From contig CAWKFQ010000018.1 in the NCBI GenBank assembly GCA_963848955.1, positions 29,756 through 93,755 of the forward strand: a stretch of DNA of 64,000 bases. The letters are read 5' to 3'. A program made the translations under genes and the position numbers. Of the stretch, positions 8,377-18,439 are shown in pieces (position 1 is the first letter of the stretch; each line of letters opens with the position of its first letter). A model generated the notes under the pieces. That model was not told the DNA's origin. It made no database searches and was given only the letters and a program-made list of their open reading frames with translations. Source of the stretch: DASUPK01 sp963848955. Lineage in GTDB: Bacteria > Actinomycetota > Thermoleophilia > Solirubrobacterales > 70-9.

Positions 8377-9720
8377 TCAACTCGTTGTCCTTCCGCGCTT
8401 GGGCCCGTAGCCGCTGGGCATCGGCATCGGCCGCTGCGCCTCGGTCGGCTCGGCGCTCGGCCACGACGGCTCGGGATCCACCGGGGGCTTGGGCGCGCCC
8501 ACCCGAACCGTGTCCCGGGAGGAGTCATCGGCCGCGATCGCCTCGGCGACCTCGTACATGGCCTCGAGCGAGTGGCCGCTCACCATCGCGTCGCAGTGGG
8601 GCAGCGCGGCGGCCATTCCGCCCGTACCGGGCGAGAAGCCGGCGGCACCGGCACGCGGATTGACCCAGACGATCCGGTGCGCCATCAGCCGAAGCCGCTC
8701 CATCTCCTTCCCCACCAGGGCGGGGTCCGCTCGCTCCCAGCCGTCCGAGAGGATCACCACGACCGCGCCTCTCGCCATGCCCCGGCGCCCATAGCGGTCG
8801 TTGAAGTCCCGCAGAGCCTCGCCGATGCGGGTGCCGCTCGACCAGTCCGGTGCGGCCGCGACGGCCCGCTGAATCGCCGCCTCCGGGTTGCGCCCTCCCA
8901 GCGCTCGCGTCAGCCGGGTCAGCCGCGTCGCGAAGACGAACGCCTCGGCTGGTGCGCCGCTGGCGACCGCCGAAGTGAGCAGGTGGAGGTACGCCCGCGC
9001 GTACGGCTCCATCGACCCCGAGATGTCGCAGAGCAGGACGAGCCGCCGCGGGCGGGTCCGTCGGGTGCGCCTGGCAAGCGTCATCGGATCGCCGCCGGTG
9101 CGCAGGCTCCGCCGCAGCGTGCCTCGCAGGTCGAGGTGCTCTCCGCGCCTGGCGCGGCGCCTCCGCCTCGAGCGGCGCCGCGGGGCAGCGAGCTCCAGCG
9201 CCGCCATCAAGCGACGGATCCGCTCGAGCTCCTCGGGCTCGAGGGCCTCGAAGCTCTTCTTCCGCAGGCGCTCCGCCTCGCTCGCGGCGGCCAGCGGGAC
9301 CTCGATCTCCCGCTCCGTCTCCTCTTGCGAGGGAGGCGAGGCGGTCCCCCGCATCCCGCCCGCGGACTCCTCCAGTCCCTCGCCGGCCACCGAGCGGGCC
9401 TCTGGAGCGGGCGGGTGATCACTGCCCCGCGAGCCACTCAGGGGCGGCGAGTACGGGTCGCCCCGTTCCTCATCCGGCTCCAATGCGGGGTCGAACACCG
9501 CGGCGAATACCCGATCGAACGTCGGCAGCTGGGTCTGCGAGGAGACGAAGACCGACCGCGCCGTCCAGTAGAGCTCCGATCGCCTGACCGGGCCGACCAG
9601 AGCCACCGCCTCGGCGAAGCGCGAGGCGCGTTCCGGAGTGGTGGGCACCCCTGCAGCCCGTAGTCGCTGGGCCAGCGCCGTGGCCAGGGCGGGAAGGTCG
9701 ATCGTGCCGAGCTCAGGCAC
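8377..9720 (-). CDS. coxE: VWA-domain protein CoxE
   Basis: A 447-residue protein with an N-terminal helical region, an Arg/Glu-rich linker (~180-205) and a C-terminal von Willebrand A domain with the metal-ion site DISGS (LLCDISGSMEPYARAYLHLL) plus VILSDGWERADP. CoxE partners the MoxR ATPase CoxD to mature the bimetallic site of CO dehydrogenase. It lies 6 bp after coxL and upstream of the other accessory genes. Size and domain order fit the CoxE family. Confidence 0.88.
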   Translation of the reverse strand: MPELGTIDLPALATALAQRLRAAGVPTTPERASRFAEAVALVGPVRRSELYWTARSVFVSSQTQLPTFDRVFAAVFDPALEPDEERGDPYSPPLSGSRGSDHPPAPEARSVAGEGLEESAGGMRGTASPPSQEETEREIEVPLAAASEAERLRKKSFEALEPEELERIRRLMAALELAAPRRRSRRRRRARRGEHLDLRGTLRRSLRTGGDPMTLARRTRRTRPRRLVLLCDISGSMEPYARAYLHLLTSAVASGAPAEAFVFATRLTRLTRALGGRNPEAAIQRAVAAAPDWSSGTRIGEALRDFNDRYGRRGMARGAVVVILSDGWERADPALVGKEMERLRLMAHRIVWVNPRAGAAGFSPGTGGMAAALPHCDAMVSGHSLEAMYEVAEAIAADDSSRDTVRVGAPKPPVDPEPSWPSAEPTEAQRPMPMPSGYGPKRGRTTS

Positions 9721-9726
9721 GGCCGA

Positions 9727-12096
<2,370 letters not shown>

Positions 12097-12098
12097 CG

Positions 12099-12575
12099 TC
12101 ATCTCCTCGCTTCCACGGACTCGTGCTCTGCGGCCCAGCGCACGGCTCTGACGATGTTGGCATAGCCGGTGCAGCGGCAGATCGCACCCGAGATCGCGGT
12201 CCGGATCTCGGCCTCGGACGGGTCCGGGTTCTCGTCCAGCAGCGCCCTGGCGGTCATGATCATCCCGGGCGTGCAGAACCCGCACTGGAGGCCGTGCTCC
12301 TCATGGAAGCCCTGCTGGACCGGGTCGAGCCGGCCGTCGACCTCCATGGACTCGATCGTGCGGATCTCGTGCCCGTCGCAGCTCACCGCGAGGGTGGTGC
12401 AGGACTTGACCGGCTCCCCGTCGAGGTGCACGACGCAGGCCCCGCAGTTGGAGGTGTCGCAGCCCCAGTGCGTGCCCGTCAGGCCGAGCGTGTCACGCAG
12501 GAAGTGCACGAGGAGCAGGGCGGGCTCGACGTCCCGGGTGACCCGCTCGCCGTTGACCGTGACCGTGATCTCCAT
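12099..12575 (-). CDS. coxS: CO dehydrogenase small (2Fe-2S) subunit CoxS
   Basis: Iron-sulfur subunit of 158 residues. The plant-ferredoxin-type cluster uses Cys 39, 44, 47 and 59 (GCDTSNCGAC...SC) and the second cluster uses Cys 98, 101, 133 and 135 (CGFC...CRCTGY). It passes electrons from the Mo site in CoxL to the FAD in CoxM. The gene starts directly after the coxM stop and overlaps the region of the coxL start, giving the standard actinobacterial M-S-L order. Confidence 0.95.
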   Translation of the reverse strand: MEITVTVNGERVTRDVEPALLLVHFLRDTLGLTGTHWGCDTSNCGACVVHLDGEPVKSCTTLAVSCDGHEIRTIESMEVDGRLDPVQQGFHEEHGLQCGFCTPGMIMTARALLDENPDPSEAEIRTAISGAICRCTGYANIVRAVRWAAEHESVEARR

Positions 12576-13452
12576 TCAGCCCTCCTGGTTGGATGAACGC
12601 TCGGCGGCTCGGCCGAGAGCGCGCCTGGTGAGCACGTCGGCGAGGTGGCGCTTGTAGTCGACGGGGCCCCGGCCGTCCGCGATCGGCGAGCAGTCCTCCG
12701 CGGCCAGGCCTCCGGCCTCGGCGAAGAGGTCCTCCGAGGGCTCCTTCCCCCGCAGCAGCTCCTCGGAGCGGGTCGCGTGGATCGTGGTCGGCCCGGCGGC
12801 GCTGAGGGCCACGCCCGCGTCGGCGATCCTCCCGCCCTCCAGCCAGAGGGCGGCGGAGACCGCGACGATCGCCCAGTCCCCCGCCCTGCGCTCGACCTTC
12901 TCGTGGGCGCTCGTTCCACCCGGCCTCAGGGGCAGGCGGATCTCGGTGAGGATCTGGCCGTCCTGGATCGCCGTCATGTAGGGCCCGACGTGGAAGTCCT
13001 CCATGGAGACGACCCGCTCGCCATCCGAGCCGGCGATCACGACGTTCGCCTTCAGCGCCGAGCAGACGGCCGAGAGGTCCTCGGCGGCGTCCGCCTGTGC
13101 GAGCGAGCCGCCGATCGTGCCGCGGTTGCGGACCGGGGGATCGGCGATCACCCGCTCGGCATCGATGAACACCGGGAAGTTGCGGGCGAGCAGGTCGGAC
13201 TCGAGCAGATCGCGGTGGCGCGTCATCGCCCCGATCCGGATCTCCCCGTCCGCCTCCGTTATGTAGGAGAGCTCCTCCAGGTCGTTGATGTCGATCAGGC
13301 GCTCGGGATTCGCGAGCCGCAGCTTCATCATCGGCAGGAGGCTGTGCCCACCGGCCAGGATGCGGGTCTCGGGCCCGTAGCTGCTCGAGCAGCTCGATCG
13401 CGTTCTGGACGCTGGTCGCACGCTCGTATTCGATCGGTCCGGGTGTCTGCAC
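12576..13452 (-). CDS. coxM: CO dehydrogenase FAD subunit CoxM (one frameshift)
   Basis: FAD-binding medium subunit, the electron exit of the enzyme. The GTG start at 13452 gives MQTPGPIEYERATSVQNAIELL; the frame then breaks, and removing the T at plus-strand 13378 joins it to GPETRILAGGHSLLPMMKLR. Both family FAD loops are visible, AGGHSLLP and TIGGSLAQAD, with a CO_deh_flav_C-like end (PVDYKRHLADVLTRRAL). The start overlaps the stop of the preceding small membrane gene (TAGTG). The frameshift is most likely a sequencing error. Confidence 0.9.
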
Positions 13453-14012
13453 TAGTCCCCTGCCGCCTCCGTCCCGATGGTCGGGGAGGCGGGTCGGTAT
13501 GCCGGCCCCTCCTCGTCGACGATCGGCCCGCTGGGATTGCGGTAGATCGAGCGCGCCGCGGCGCTCGAGTTGATCGCGTCCCTGAGCGCGGCGCCGGACA
13601 TCGCCCCGACGCCGAGCGGGCTTTCCCGCCCCAGACGCGTCAGCTGCACGGCGCCCCGCGTGTAGACGACGTCGATGTTCTTCACCTCGCCGCTCCTTCC
13701 CTGGCGCGCCAACACGGCGGCTCCCGCCCCCGGGTAGACCGACTCGATCAGCCCGGCGGCGTCATCCTGGCCGGCCTTCTTGTCGAGCAGGCCCTCGAGA
13801 AGGTCGGTCCCGGCGGAGAGGTCCTTGTTGATCGTCTCGACCACCCCGTTCACCGGCTCGGTCTTCTTGAGGATCTCGCCCACCGATCCGATCACGGCGT
13901 CGAGCCCGGCGGTGATCTTCCGCAGCTCCAGGATCACCGAGACGAGGTAGACGACCAGCGCCAGGATCACCAGCACAACCGCGATCAGGGTGACTACGGC
14001 CGCGGGCTCCAT
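13452..14012 (-). CDS. Single-pass membrane protein 5 of the cox operon
   Basis: A 186-residue protein with one strong membrane helix at residues ~4-29 (VVTLIAVVLVILALVVYLVS), an amphipathic helical stretch (LDAVIGSVGEILKKTEPVNG) and a longer Gly/Ala/Ser-rich tail containing VKNIDVVYTRGAVQLTRLG. No known family is assigned. It is the largest and last of five consecutive one-helix proteins, and its stop overlaps the coxM start, so it is co-translated with CO dehydrogenase. A role in membrane attachment or electron transfer of the enzyme is inference. Confidence 0.7.
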   Translation of the reverse strand: MEPAAVVTLIAVVLVILALVVYLVSVILELRKITAGLDAVIGSVGEILKKTEPVNGVVETINKDLSAGTDLLEGLLDKKAGQDDAAGLIESVYPGAGAAVLARQGRSGEVKNIDVVYTRGAVQLTRLGRESPLGVGAMSGAALRDAINSSAAARSIYRNPSGPIVDEEGPAYRPASPTIGTEAAGD

Positions 14013-14013
14013 C

Positions 14014-14271
14014 TCAGGCGTCCTCGAGGATCTTGTCGAGCGACCCGCCGTAGTTCGCGACCACGCTGACCGTCTGACTCACCTGCTCCTGGGTCGTGCC
14101 CAGCAGCTCCACCGCATCGAGGTCCTTCGAGGCCGCCTCGGCGACGGGCTGCAGCCCGTCGACCGCCCGCGTGGTGTCCTTGGCGGCGTTCAGGACTCCT
14201 CGCAGCAGGACCACTACCACCGGCACGATCACCAGCAGCAGCAGGGCGTTTCCGATCCACCAGAGAGTCAT
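14014..14271 (-). CDS. Single-pass membrane protein 4 of the cox operon
   Basis: An 85-residue protein starting MTLWWIGNALLLLVIVPVVV: a Trp pair just before one membrane helix (~3-24), then a soluble helical tail of ~60 residues (AAKDTTRAVDGLQPVAEAAS) ending in acidic residues. The TLWW start resembles TLWY and TSWY in two sister ORFs here. Its ATG overlaps the upstream stop by 4 bp and it ends 1 bp before the next start. Function unknown. Confidence 0.65.
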   Translation of the reverse strand: MTLWWIGNALLLLVIVPVVVVLLRGVLNAAKDTTRAVDGLQPVAEAASKDLDAVELLGTTQEQVSQTVSVVANYGGSLDKILEDA

Positions 14272-14546
14272 CGCGTCTCCACGTGCTCGGCGATCACAGC
14301 GGCCTTTTTGGCCACCGACGGCATCAGCCCGATGATCCCGTCGAACTGAGCGTTGATCGCTTCGACAGCAGGCCGGAGCGGGCGCAGATGCTCCTCCTCG
14401 ACCATGCTCAGGGCCGCGCCCAGATCGGTGAGGTCGCTCGCGATAGAGGACAGCCGGCGCCGGATCTCGATCAGCGCGAGCGCCAGGACGACCACGAGCA
14501 CGACCGCCTCTGCGACGCTCAGGACGATCAGCAGCGAGGTGCTCAT
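14268..14546 (-). CDS. Single-pass membrane protein 3 of the cox operon
   Basis: A 92-residue protein with an N-terminal membrane helix (LLIVLSVAEAVVLVVVLALA, ~5-25), a basic stop-transfer (IEIRRR) that suggests a cytoplasmic tail, and a long helical tail with EEEHLRPLRPAVEAINAQFD. It overlaps both neighbours by 4 bp. No family recognised. The tail is the length of a short coiled coil and could contact a cytoplasmic partner such as CO dehydrogenase. Confidence 0.65.
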   Translation of the reverse strand: MSTSLLIVLSVAEAVVLVVVLALALIEIRRRLSSIASDLTDLGAALSMVEEEHLRPLRPAVEAINAQFDGIIGLMPSVAKKAAVIAEHVETR

Positions 14547-14842
14547 TCCGGCTCCCCGTAGCCCTGCGAGAGCGCGTTCATGTAGCCGTCCTGTACCACG
14601 CCCTCCGCGGCGATCTGCTCGAGGACGGGCGCGGTGGCCTCGAGCTGCGGGATGTTCGAGGTGTTCTCCGCGACCTTCCCGGCGGAGCCGAGCAGGCTCG
14701 TGACCGCCGCCTGGATCCGCCCGAGCAGGCCAAGCAGCGTGACCAGCATCCCGGCCACCACCAGGGCCACCACCAGGCCCACAGCGAGCGACACATACCA
14801 GAGGGTGCGCTCGGAGCTGGCCAGGCCGACCACGACGTCCAT
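14543..14842 (-). CDS. Single-pass membrane protein 2 of the cox operon
   Basis: A 99-residue protein with a short lead, TLWYV, one long membrane helix (~14-40, LAVGLVVALVVAGMLVTLLG) and a helical tail (AAVTSLLGSAGKVAENTSN) ending in GEPE. It is coupled to the neighbouring ORFs by 1-bp (TGATG) and 4-bp overlaps. The aromatic pair before the helix and the helical tail resemble proteins 1 and 4, suggesting old duplications. Function unknown. Confidence 0.65.
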   Translation of the reverse strand: MDVVVGLASSERTLWYVSLAVGLVVALVVAGMLVTLLGLLGRIQAAVTSLLGSAGKVAENTSNIPQLEATAPVLEQIAAEGVVQDGYMNALSQGYGEPE

Positions 14843-15102
14843 CAGTGCCCGACCGCCGTCTTCCTCAGCGCCCGCGCAGAGTGGAGGATCCTGACACCGG
14901 AGTCGTTGACCTTGGCGACGCCGCTCAGGCCATCGGTCTGTGAGCGGAGCGTCTCGATCGCCTCGCTGGCGGTCTCCGCCTGTCCCGCGATCCGATTGGC
15001 GAGGACGAGGATCGTGGAGACGATGATCACGGCAACGACCACCACTATGGCTCCGAGTCCCAAGCCGATGTACCAGGAGGTGGTGTCCGCGCCGATCAGC
15101 AT
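14842..15102 (-). CDS. Single-pass membrane protein 1 of the cox operon
   Basis: An 86-residue protein, first of the five-ORF module. TSWYIGLGLGAIVVVVAVII forms the Trp-Tyr lead and one membrane helix (~8-34); the rest is a helical tail (AETASEAIETLRSQTDGL). A promoter-like region and a palindrome lie just upstream (15143-15176), so the module and coxMSL may be transcribed from here as well as from coxG. No family recognised. Confidence 0.65.
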   Translation of the reverse strand: MLIGADTTSWYIGLGLGAIVVVVAVIIVSTILVLANRIAGQAETASEAIETLRSQTDGLSGVAKVNDSGVRILHSARALRKTAVGH

Positions 15103-15142
15103 TCCGTCGCTACCCGCTCACGGTGACGCCCATGTCAGCGAC

Positions 15143-15176
15143 AGTATTACAACCGGACTCAAGCGTTCAAGAACGC
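15143..15176 (-). promoter_or_regulatory. Possible promoter and palindrome before the membrane-protein/coxMSL block
   Basis: On the minus strand TTGAAC (15170-15165) and TAATAC/AATACT (15149-15143) are 15-16 bp apart, a plausible -35/-10 pair. The perfect palindrome GCGTTC-AA-GAACGC (15163-15176) overlaps the -35, as an operator would. The 82-bp gap between coxG and the next gene is the longest in this otherwise overlapping gene block. Confidence 0.35.
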
Positions 15177-15184
15177 GTGACGGC

Positions 15185-15622
15185 TCAGAGCTTTGCCAGG
15201 TTCTCCGAGAACTCCTTGATCATGCCCTCCGTGACGGCCGCGATCACGCCCTCTCCCATCTGCGCGGCCTTGCCTGTGACATTGATCTCTGAGTGGAGCG
15301 CGACCTCCGTGGCATCGCCCGTCCCGGCCAGCTGCATCGTCACCTTCGCGTCGGCGTTGCCCTGACCCCCGGCCTCCTTCGCCCGAGCGTTCATCACGGC
15401 TCGATGCTCCGAGGCGTCCTGCTCGACGATCTCTGCAGGTCCGGAGTAGTTCATCGACATTGCCCCGAGCTTGATCTTGACCTCGGCCTTGACGGCCTGG
15501 TCACTTGTCTGCTCCAGGATCGTCGCCCCTGGCACGCACGGAACCACTCGCTCGAGGTCGACCATGGTGCTCCAGACCTCGTCGATGGGTTTCTCCACGG
15601 TGAACGAATTGTCGAACTCCAT
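15185..15622 (-). CDS. coxG: CO dehydrogenase accessory protein CoxG (SRPBCC fold)
   Basis: A 145-residue CoxG-family protein: FDNSFTVEKPIDEVWSTMVD, VVPCVPGATI, then GQGNADAKVTMQL and the C-terminal helix AAVTEGMIKEFSENLAKL. The SRPBCC fold has a deep hydrophobic pocket; CoxG proteins are linked to membrane recruitment of CO dehydrogenase and quinone handling. The start is preceded by a good ribosome site (GAGGAGAGG), unlike the leaderless genes nearby. It is the first gene of the leftward block and is divergent from the YceI gene 41 bp away. Confidence 0.88.
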   Translation of the reverse strand: MEFDNSFTVEKPIDEVWSTMVDLERVVPCVPGATILEQTSDQAVKAEVKIKLGAMSMNYSGPAEIVEQDASEHRAVMNARAKEAGGQGNADAKVTMQLAGTGDATEVALHSEINVTGKAAQMGEGVIAAVTEGMIKEFSENLAKL

Positions 15623-15651
15623 CTGGTCGCCTCTCCTCTGTGCGTAAGACG

Positions 15652-15657
15652 TAGCGT
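15652..15657 (+). promoter_or_regulatory. -10 element, leaderless yceI gene
   Basis: TAGCGT lies exactly 6 nt before the ATG at 15664, the spacing expected when transcription starts at or next to the start codon. No Shine-Dalgarno sequence is present. Confidence 0.4.
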
Positions 15658-15663
15658 ACGTCC

Positions 15664-16207
15664 ATGGCGATCATGCCAGGCACGCATAAGGTCGGGCCAG
15701 GGGACGTCGCACTCAAGATCAAGACCCAGCGGCGAGGGGCTGCCGCGATGGCCGGTCACGACCTGGTCATCGAGGTCGCCTCGTGGGAGGCCACCCTTCA
15801 GGTCGGTGAGGACACGGGCCAGATCAGCCTCGTCCTGACCGCCGACCCGGGGTCCCTGCAGGTGATCGAGGGCACGGGGGGCGTTCAGGCGCTGGGCGAG
15901 GACGACAAGGTCGAGATCAAGCAGACCATCGAAGACGAGGTCCTTGGGACTCAGCCGATCGAGTTCCGTTCCACCGCGGTCGAGGCCTTGGACGGCGGGA
16001 GCCTAGCGGGTCAGCGGGGAGCTCACCATGAACGGGAACACACACCCGCTCGATTTCGTCCTCGAGGTCGGTCCCGAAGGTCAGGTCTCGGGCGGAGCCA
16101 CGGTGACTCAGTCCGAATGGGCCATCAAGCCGTACTCCGGGCTGTTCGGCACGCTCAAGGTCAGGGACGAGGTCGAGGTTGTGGCCGAGGGGTCCCTGCC
16201 CCAGTAA
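15664..16207 (+). CDS. YceI-family isoprenoid-binding protein (one frameshift)
   Basis: A lipocalin-like YceI protein of ~180 residues: RRGAAAMAGHDLVIEVASWEA early, then NGNTHPLDFVLEVG and SEWAIKPYSGLFGTLKVRDEVEV at the end. YceI proteins bind polyprenyl or quinone-like isoprenoids. The frame breaks at 16005; deleting the extra A there joins ALDGGSL to RVSGELTMNG. It has no obvious signal peptide, so a cytoplasmic role is likely. Its divergent pairing with coxG, another hydrophobic-ligand protein, suggests a shared task in quinone handling, which is inference. Confidence 0.8.
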
Positions 16208-16243
16208 GTCGCGCGATCCGCCGCTCGTGCCCGAGCGGCACCG

Positions 16244-16970
16244 TCAGCCGGTCGGGCCGAACCGCTCCGTGCGGATCTGCTGGGGGTCGAAGCCCGCATC
16301 CATCAGCAGCTCGGAACCGGTCTCGACGAATCCGTTCGAGCCGCAGACGAAGGCGATGCCGCCGTCGATGCCCGCCTCGGCGATCAACTCCGCATCGATG
16401 TGACCCGTGTGTCCGCTCCAGCCCTCAGGTGGCTCGCGAGTGAAGGTGAGGAGCGTCTCGTCTCCCATCTCGTCCCTGTAGATGACGTCATCGGCGTGGC
16501 GGACGGAATAGACCAGACGCATGGGCAGGTCCGGCATCGTCCGCCGCCGGTGTCGCAGCATGCACATCAGCGGCACCACGCCGGAGCCGCCGCCGACCAA
16601 GAGGACCGGCGTTCTCCCCGCGCCAGACGAAGTAGGACGTGAAGGGGCCGCGCACCTCGACCTGGTCGCCGTCGACGACGACGTCATGGAAGTAGGGCGA
16701 GACCTCGCCGTCCTCGAGCTTGTCGATCGTCAGCTCGACCCCGCCCTCGTCGAGAGGGGAGGAGGCGATCGAGTAGGAGCGCTCGGCGTGGTAGCCGTCC
16801 GGGTCGGTCAGGCGGACGTCGTAGTGCTGGCCCGGCAGGTGCGGCATCCACATCGGCAGCTCGATCCGGAAGGACTTGACTCGTGGAGTCTCGACCTTGA
16901 TCTTGCTGACGGTCCCGATCTGCCAGCGGCCCGGCACACGTTGCTCGACGGGAGGCAGTGGCGACTCCAT
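16244..16970 (-). CDS. FAD/NAD-binding ferredoxin reductase-like protein (one frameshift)
   Basis: Ferredoxin-NADP reductase-type flavoprotein, ~241 residues. The FAD site is HAERSYSIASSP, and the NAD(P) site is VLLVGGGSGVVPLMCMLRH; the end has GIAFVCGSNGFVETGSELL and RTERFGPTG. No iron-sulfur domain is seen. The frame breaks near 16625. The ATG overlaps the stop of the upstream sulfite-oxidase-like gene by one base (TGATG), so it probably feeds or drains electrons of that Mo protein. Confidence 0.85.
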
Positions 16971-17582
16971 CAGTCGCCCCAATAGCGCTCCTCCTTCCAC
17001 GGATCGCCGTGGTTGTTGTAGCCGTTCATCTCCCAGAAGCCCGGCTCGTCGTGGTCCATCACGGTCATGCCGTGCACCCACTTGGCGCTCTTCCAGAAGT
17101 AGAGGTGGGGGACCAGCATGCGCGCCGGGCCGCCGTGCTCGCGAGGGAGCGGCTCGCCGTCGTACTCGGTCACGACCCAGGCCTTTCCGTCGCTGATCTC
17201 CTCGATCGGCAGGTTGGTGGTGTAGCCGCCGTACGAGTGGAACATCGCGTAGGCGTCGAGCGGCTCGACCTGATCGAGCAGGACGTCCATCGAGACACCC
17301 CCGAAGGTGGACATCGAACTTCGACCACTTGGTGACGCAGTGGATGTCCTTCGTGATCGTCTCGAAGGGCAGTTGGTGGAACTCGTCCCAGCTCCATTCC
17401 TTCGGCTCGCCGACCATGCCGTCGATCCGGAAGCTCCACTCGTCGGTCGGGACGTCGGGTGTGGGGCCGGCGGTCAGAACCGGCCATCCGGACTCCGCGT
17501 ACTGGCCCGGCGGGAGCCTGTCCGCCACCTCCTCGGGAGTCTGACGGCGACGCTTGAAGCCGCGTGAGATGAACCCGTTCAA
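16970..17582 (-). CDS. Sulfite-oxidase-fold molybdopterin protein (one frameshift)
   Basis: A compact (~204-residue) protein with the sulfite oxidase/YedY molybdopterin fold: WSFRIDGMVGEPKEWSWDEF, KDIHCVTKWSKFDV with the Mo-ligand cysteine, then EEISDGKAWVVTEYDGEPLP and GGPARMLVPHLYFWKSAKWV. The frame breaks near 17312. No signal peptide or Tat motif is visible, so unlike MsrP it is probably cytoplasmic. It is the first gene of a two-gene unit with the flavin reductase and lies 48 bp after a strong terminator hairpin. The substrate cannot be told. Confidence 0.82.
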
Positions 17583-17630
17583 CGTCCCGCAGCTTACGCC
17601 TCGGGTGCCCGCCCGCGGGAAGCCTGAACG

Positions 17631-17660
17631 GCGAAGGGCCGCCCGAGGGCGGCCCTTCGC
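17631..17660 (-). terminator. Strong stem-loop at the end of the structured leader
   Basis: A perfect 13-bp stem (17631-17643 with 17648-17660) closes a 4-nt loop. The stem is symmetrical and could act on either strand. A clear T run is missing, so termination may be inefficient. On the minus strand it ends 48 nt before the Mo-oxidoreductase start, where an attenuator would sit. Confidence 0.6.
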
Positions 17661-17905
17661 TTGCTACGCGGTTCTGAAACGGGCGCGGGATTGATAGTGG
17701 GGCGGGACAGCACCCACCTCCCTTGCTCGCCGGTGCCCGGGTTGGATTCCGCCGGATCGCCGCGTTGCGATCCCACGGCCCCTTTGGGCCCTATGAAGGA
17801 GACCGGCCCGCTCGGGCGGGCCTCCGAGCGCCCAGGCCTAGCGGCCCTGCACCTCCGGCGTCCCGTCAAACATGGAATTCAAGTTAGGACCACCTCCTTT
17901 CTCCG
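17661..17905 (-). ncRNA. Candidate structured RNA or long leader upstream of the Mo-oxidoreductase
   Basis: About 245 nt without a convincing gene folds, on paper, into several hairpins: GGCCCG/CGGGCC (17805-17810 with 17817-17822), a 7-bp stem GGATCGC/GCGATCC (17754-17760 with 17767-17773), and GGCC-rich stems near 17780 and 17840, followed by the terminator. Near its minus-strand 5' end, 17902-17887 reads AGAAAGGAGGTGGTCC, which can pair with all 16 terminal bases of a typical actinobacterial 16S rRNA (one G-U). The next ATG is 19 nt away, too far for normal initiation. It may be a riboswitch-like leader or a trans-acting RNA such as the raiA type; the family is not recognised. Confidence 0.5.
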
Positions 17906-17940
17906 GTATCCCCTATTGAAGCACGAGCGTCGGCCGTGGC

Positions 17941-17946
17941 TAGAGT
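17941..17946 (+). promoter_or_regulatory. -10 element of the lipoprotein gene
   Basis: TAGAGT lies 7 nt before the GTG at 17954 and decides that start over the in-frame GTG at 17936, which lies upstream of the hexamer. Confidence 0.35.
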
Positions 17947-17953
17947 CCGGCCG

Positions 17954-18430
17954 GTGTCGCGGCCCAATCGGATCGTCCCCATCCTCATCTCGGTCGCTCT
18001 CGGGGTGGCGCTTCCGGGGTGCGGGGGAGGGGGCTCGAAGGAGGTCAGCGCCGCCGAGTTGGTCCAGAAGGCGGACGCCGCCTGCCGCGAGGAGCGCAGC
18101 AGCTTCGACCGCATCCAGGCCCACCCACCGCCCAACGCTTCGGTCGCCGCGGCCCAGACCGGCGAGCTGGTCTCCGCCACAGAGAAGGCGAACTCAGAGC
18201 TTCGCGACCTGGAGCCACCCGATCAGCTGCGGTCGGCCTACGAGCGATATCTCGACGCCCGCGATCACGTCGTCGACGAGATGAGACGCGGTCAGGACGC
18301 CGCGGAGAACCAGGACACGAGGACCTACGGCGCGGCTCAGGCCGGGGTGGCGCGGGACGCTCCGCAGCGCCAGAAGCTCGCCCAGTCACTTGGCTTCAAG
18401 GTCTGCAGCACGAGCCCGGCGACCGCCTGA
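17954..18430 (+). CDS. Small lipoprotein, unknown function
   Basis: A ~158-residue secreted lipoprotein: basic start SRPNR, hydrophobic helix IVPILISVALGVAL, and lipobox LPGC followed by GGGGS. The mature part is helical and charged (AELVQKADAACREE, ELRDLEPPDQLRSAYERYLDARDHVV) with two Cys that may pair. Similar small helical lipoproteins with a central PP.QLR.AYERY-like segment are common in Thermoleophilia (from memory). No partner is clear; it diverges from the structured RNA region. Confidence 0.65.
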   Translation: MSRPNRIVPILISVALGVALPGCGGGGSKEVSAAELVQKADAACREERSSFDRIQAHPPPNASVAAAQTGELVSATEKANSELRDLEPPDQLRSAYERYLDARDHVVDEMRRGQDAAENQDTRTYGAAQAGVARDAPQRQKLAQSLGFKVCSTSPATA

Positions 18431-18439
18431 CGCGAACGC

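Noticed and set aside
17838..17873. 11-codon ORF (MFDGTPEVQGR, minus strand) inside the structured RNA
   Set aside because: The AAAGGAGG element is 19 nt before the ATG, too far for a normal start; a peptide gene is not supported, though a leader peptide cannot be excluded.
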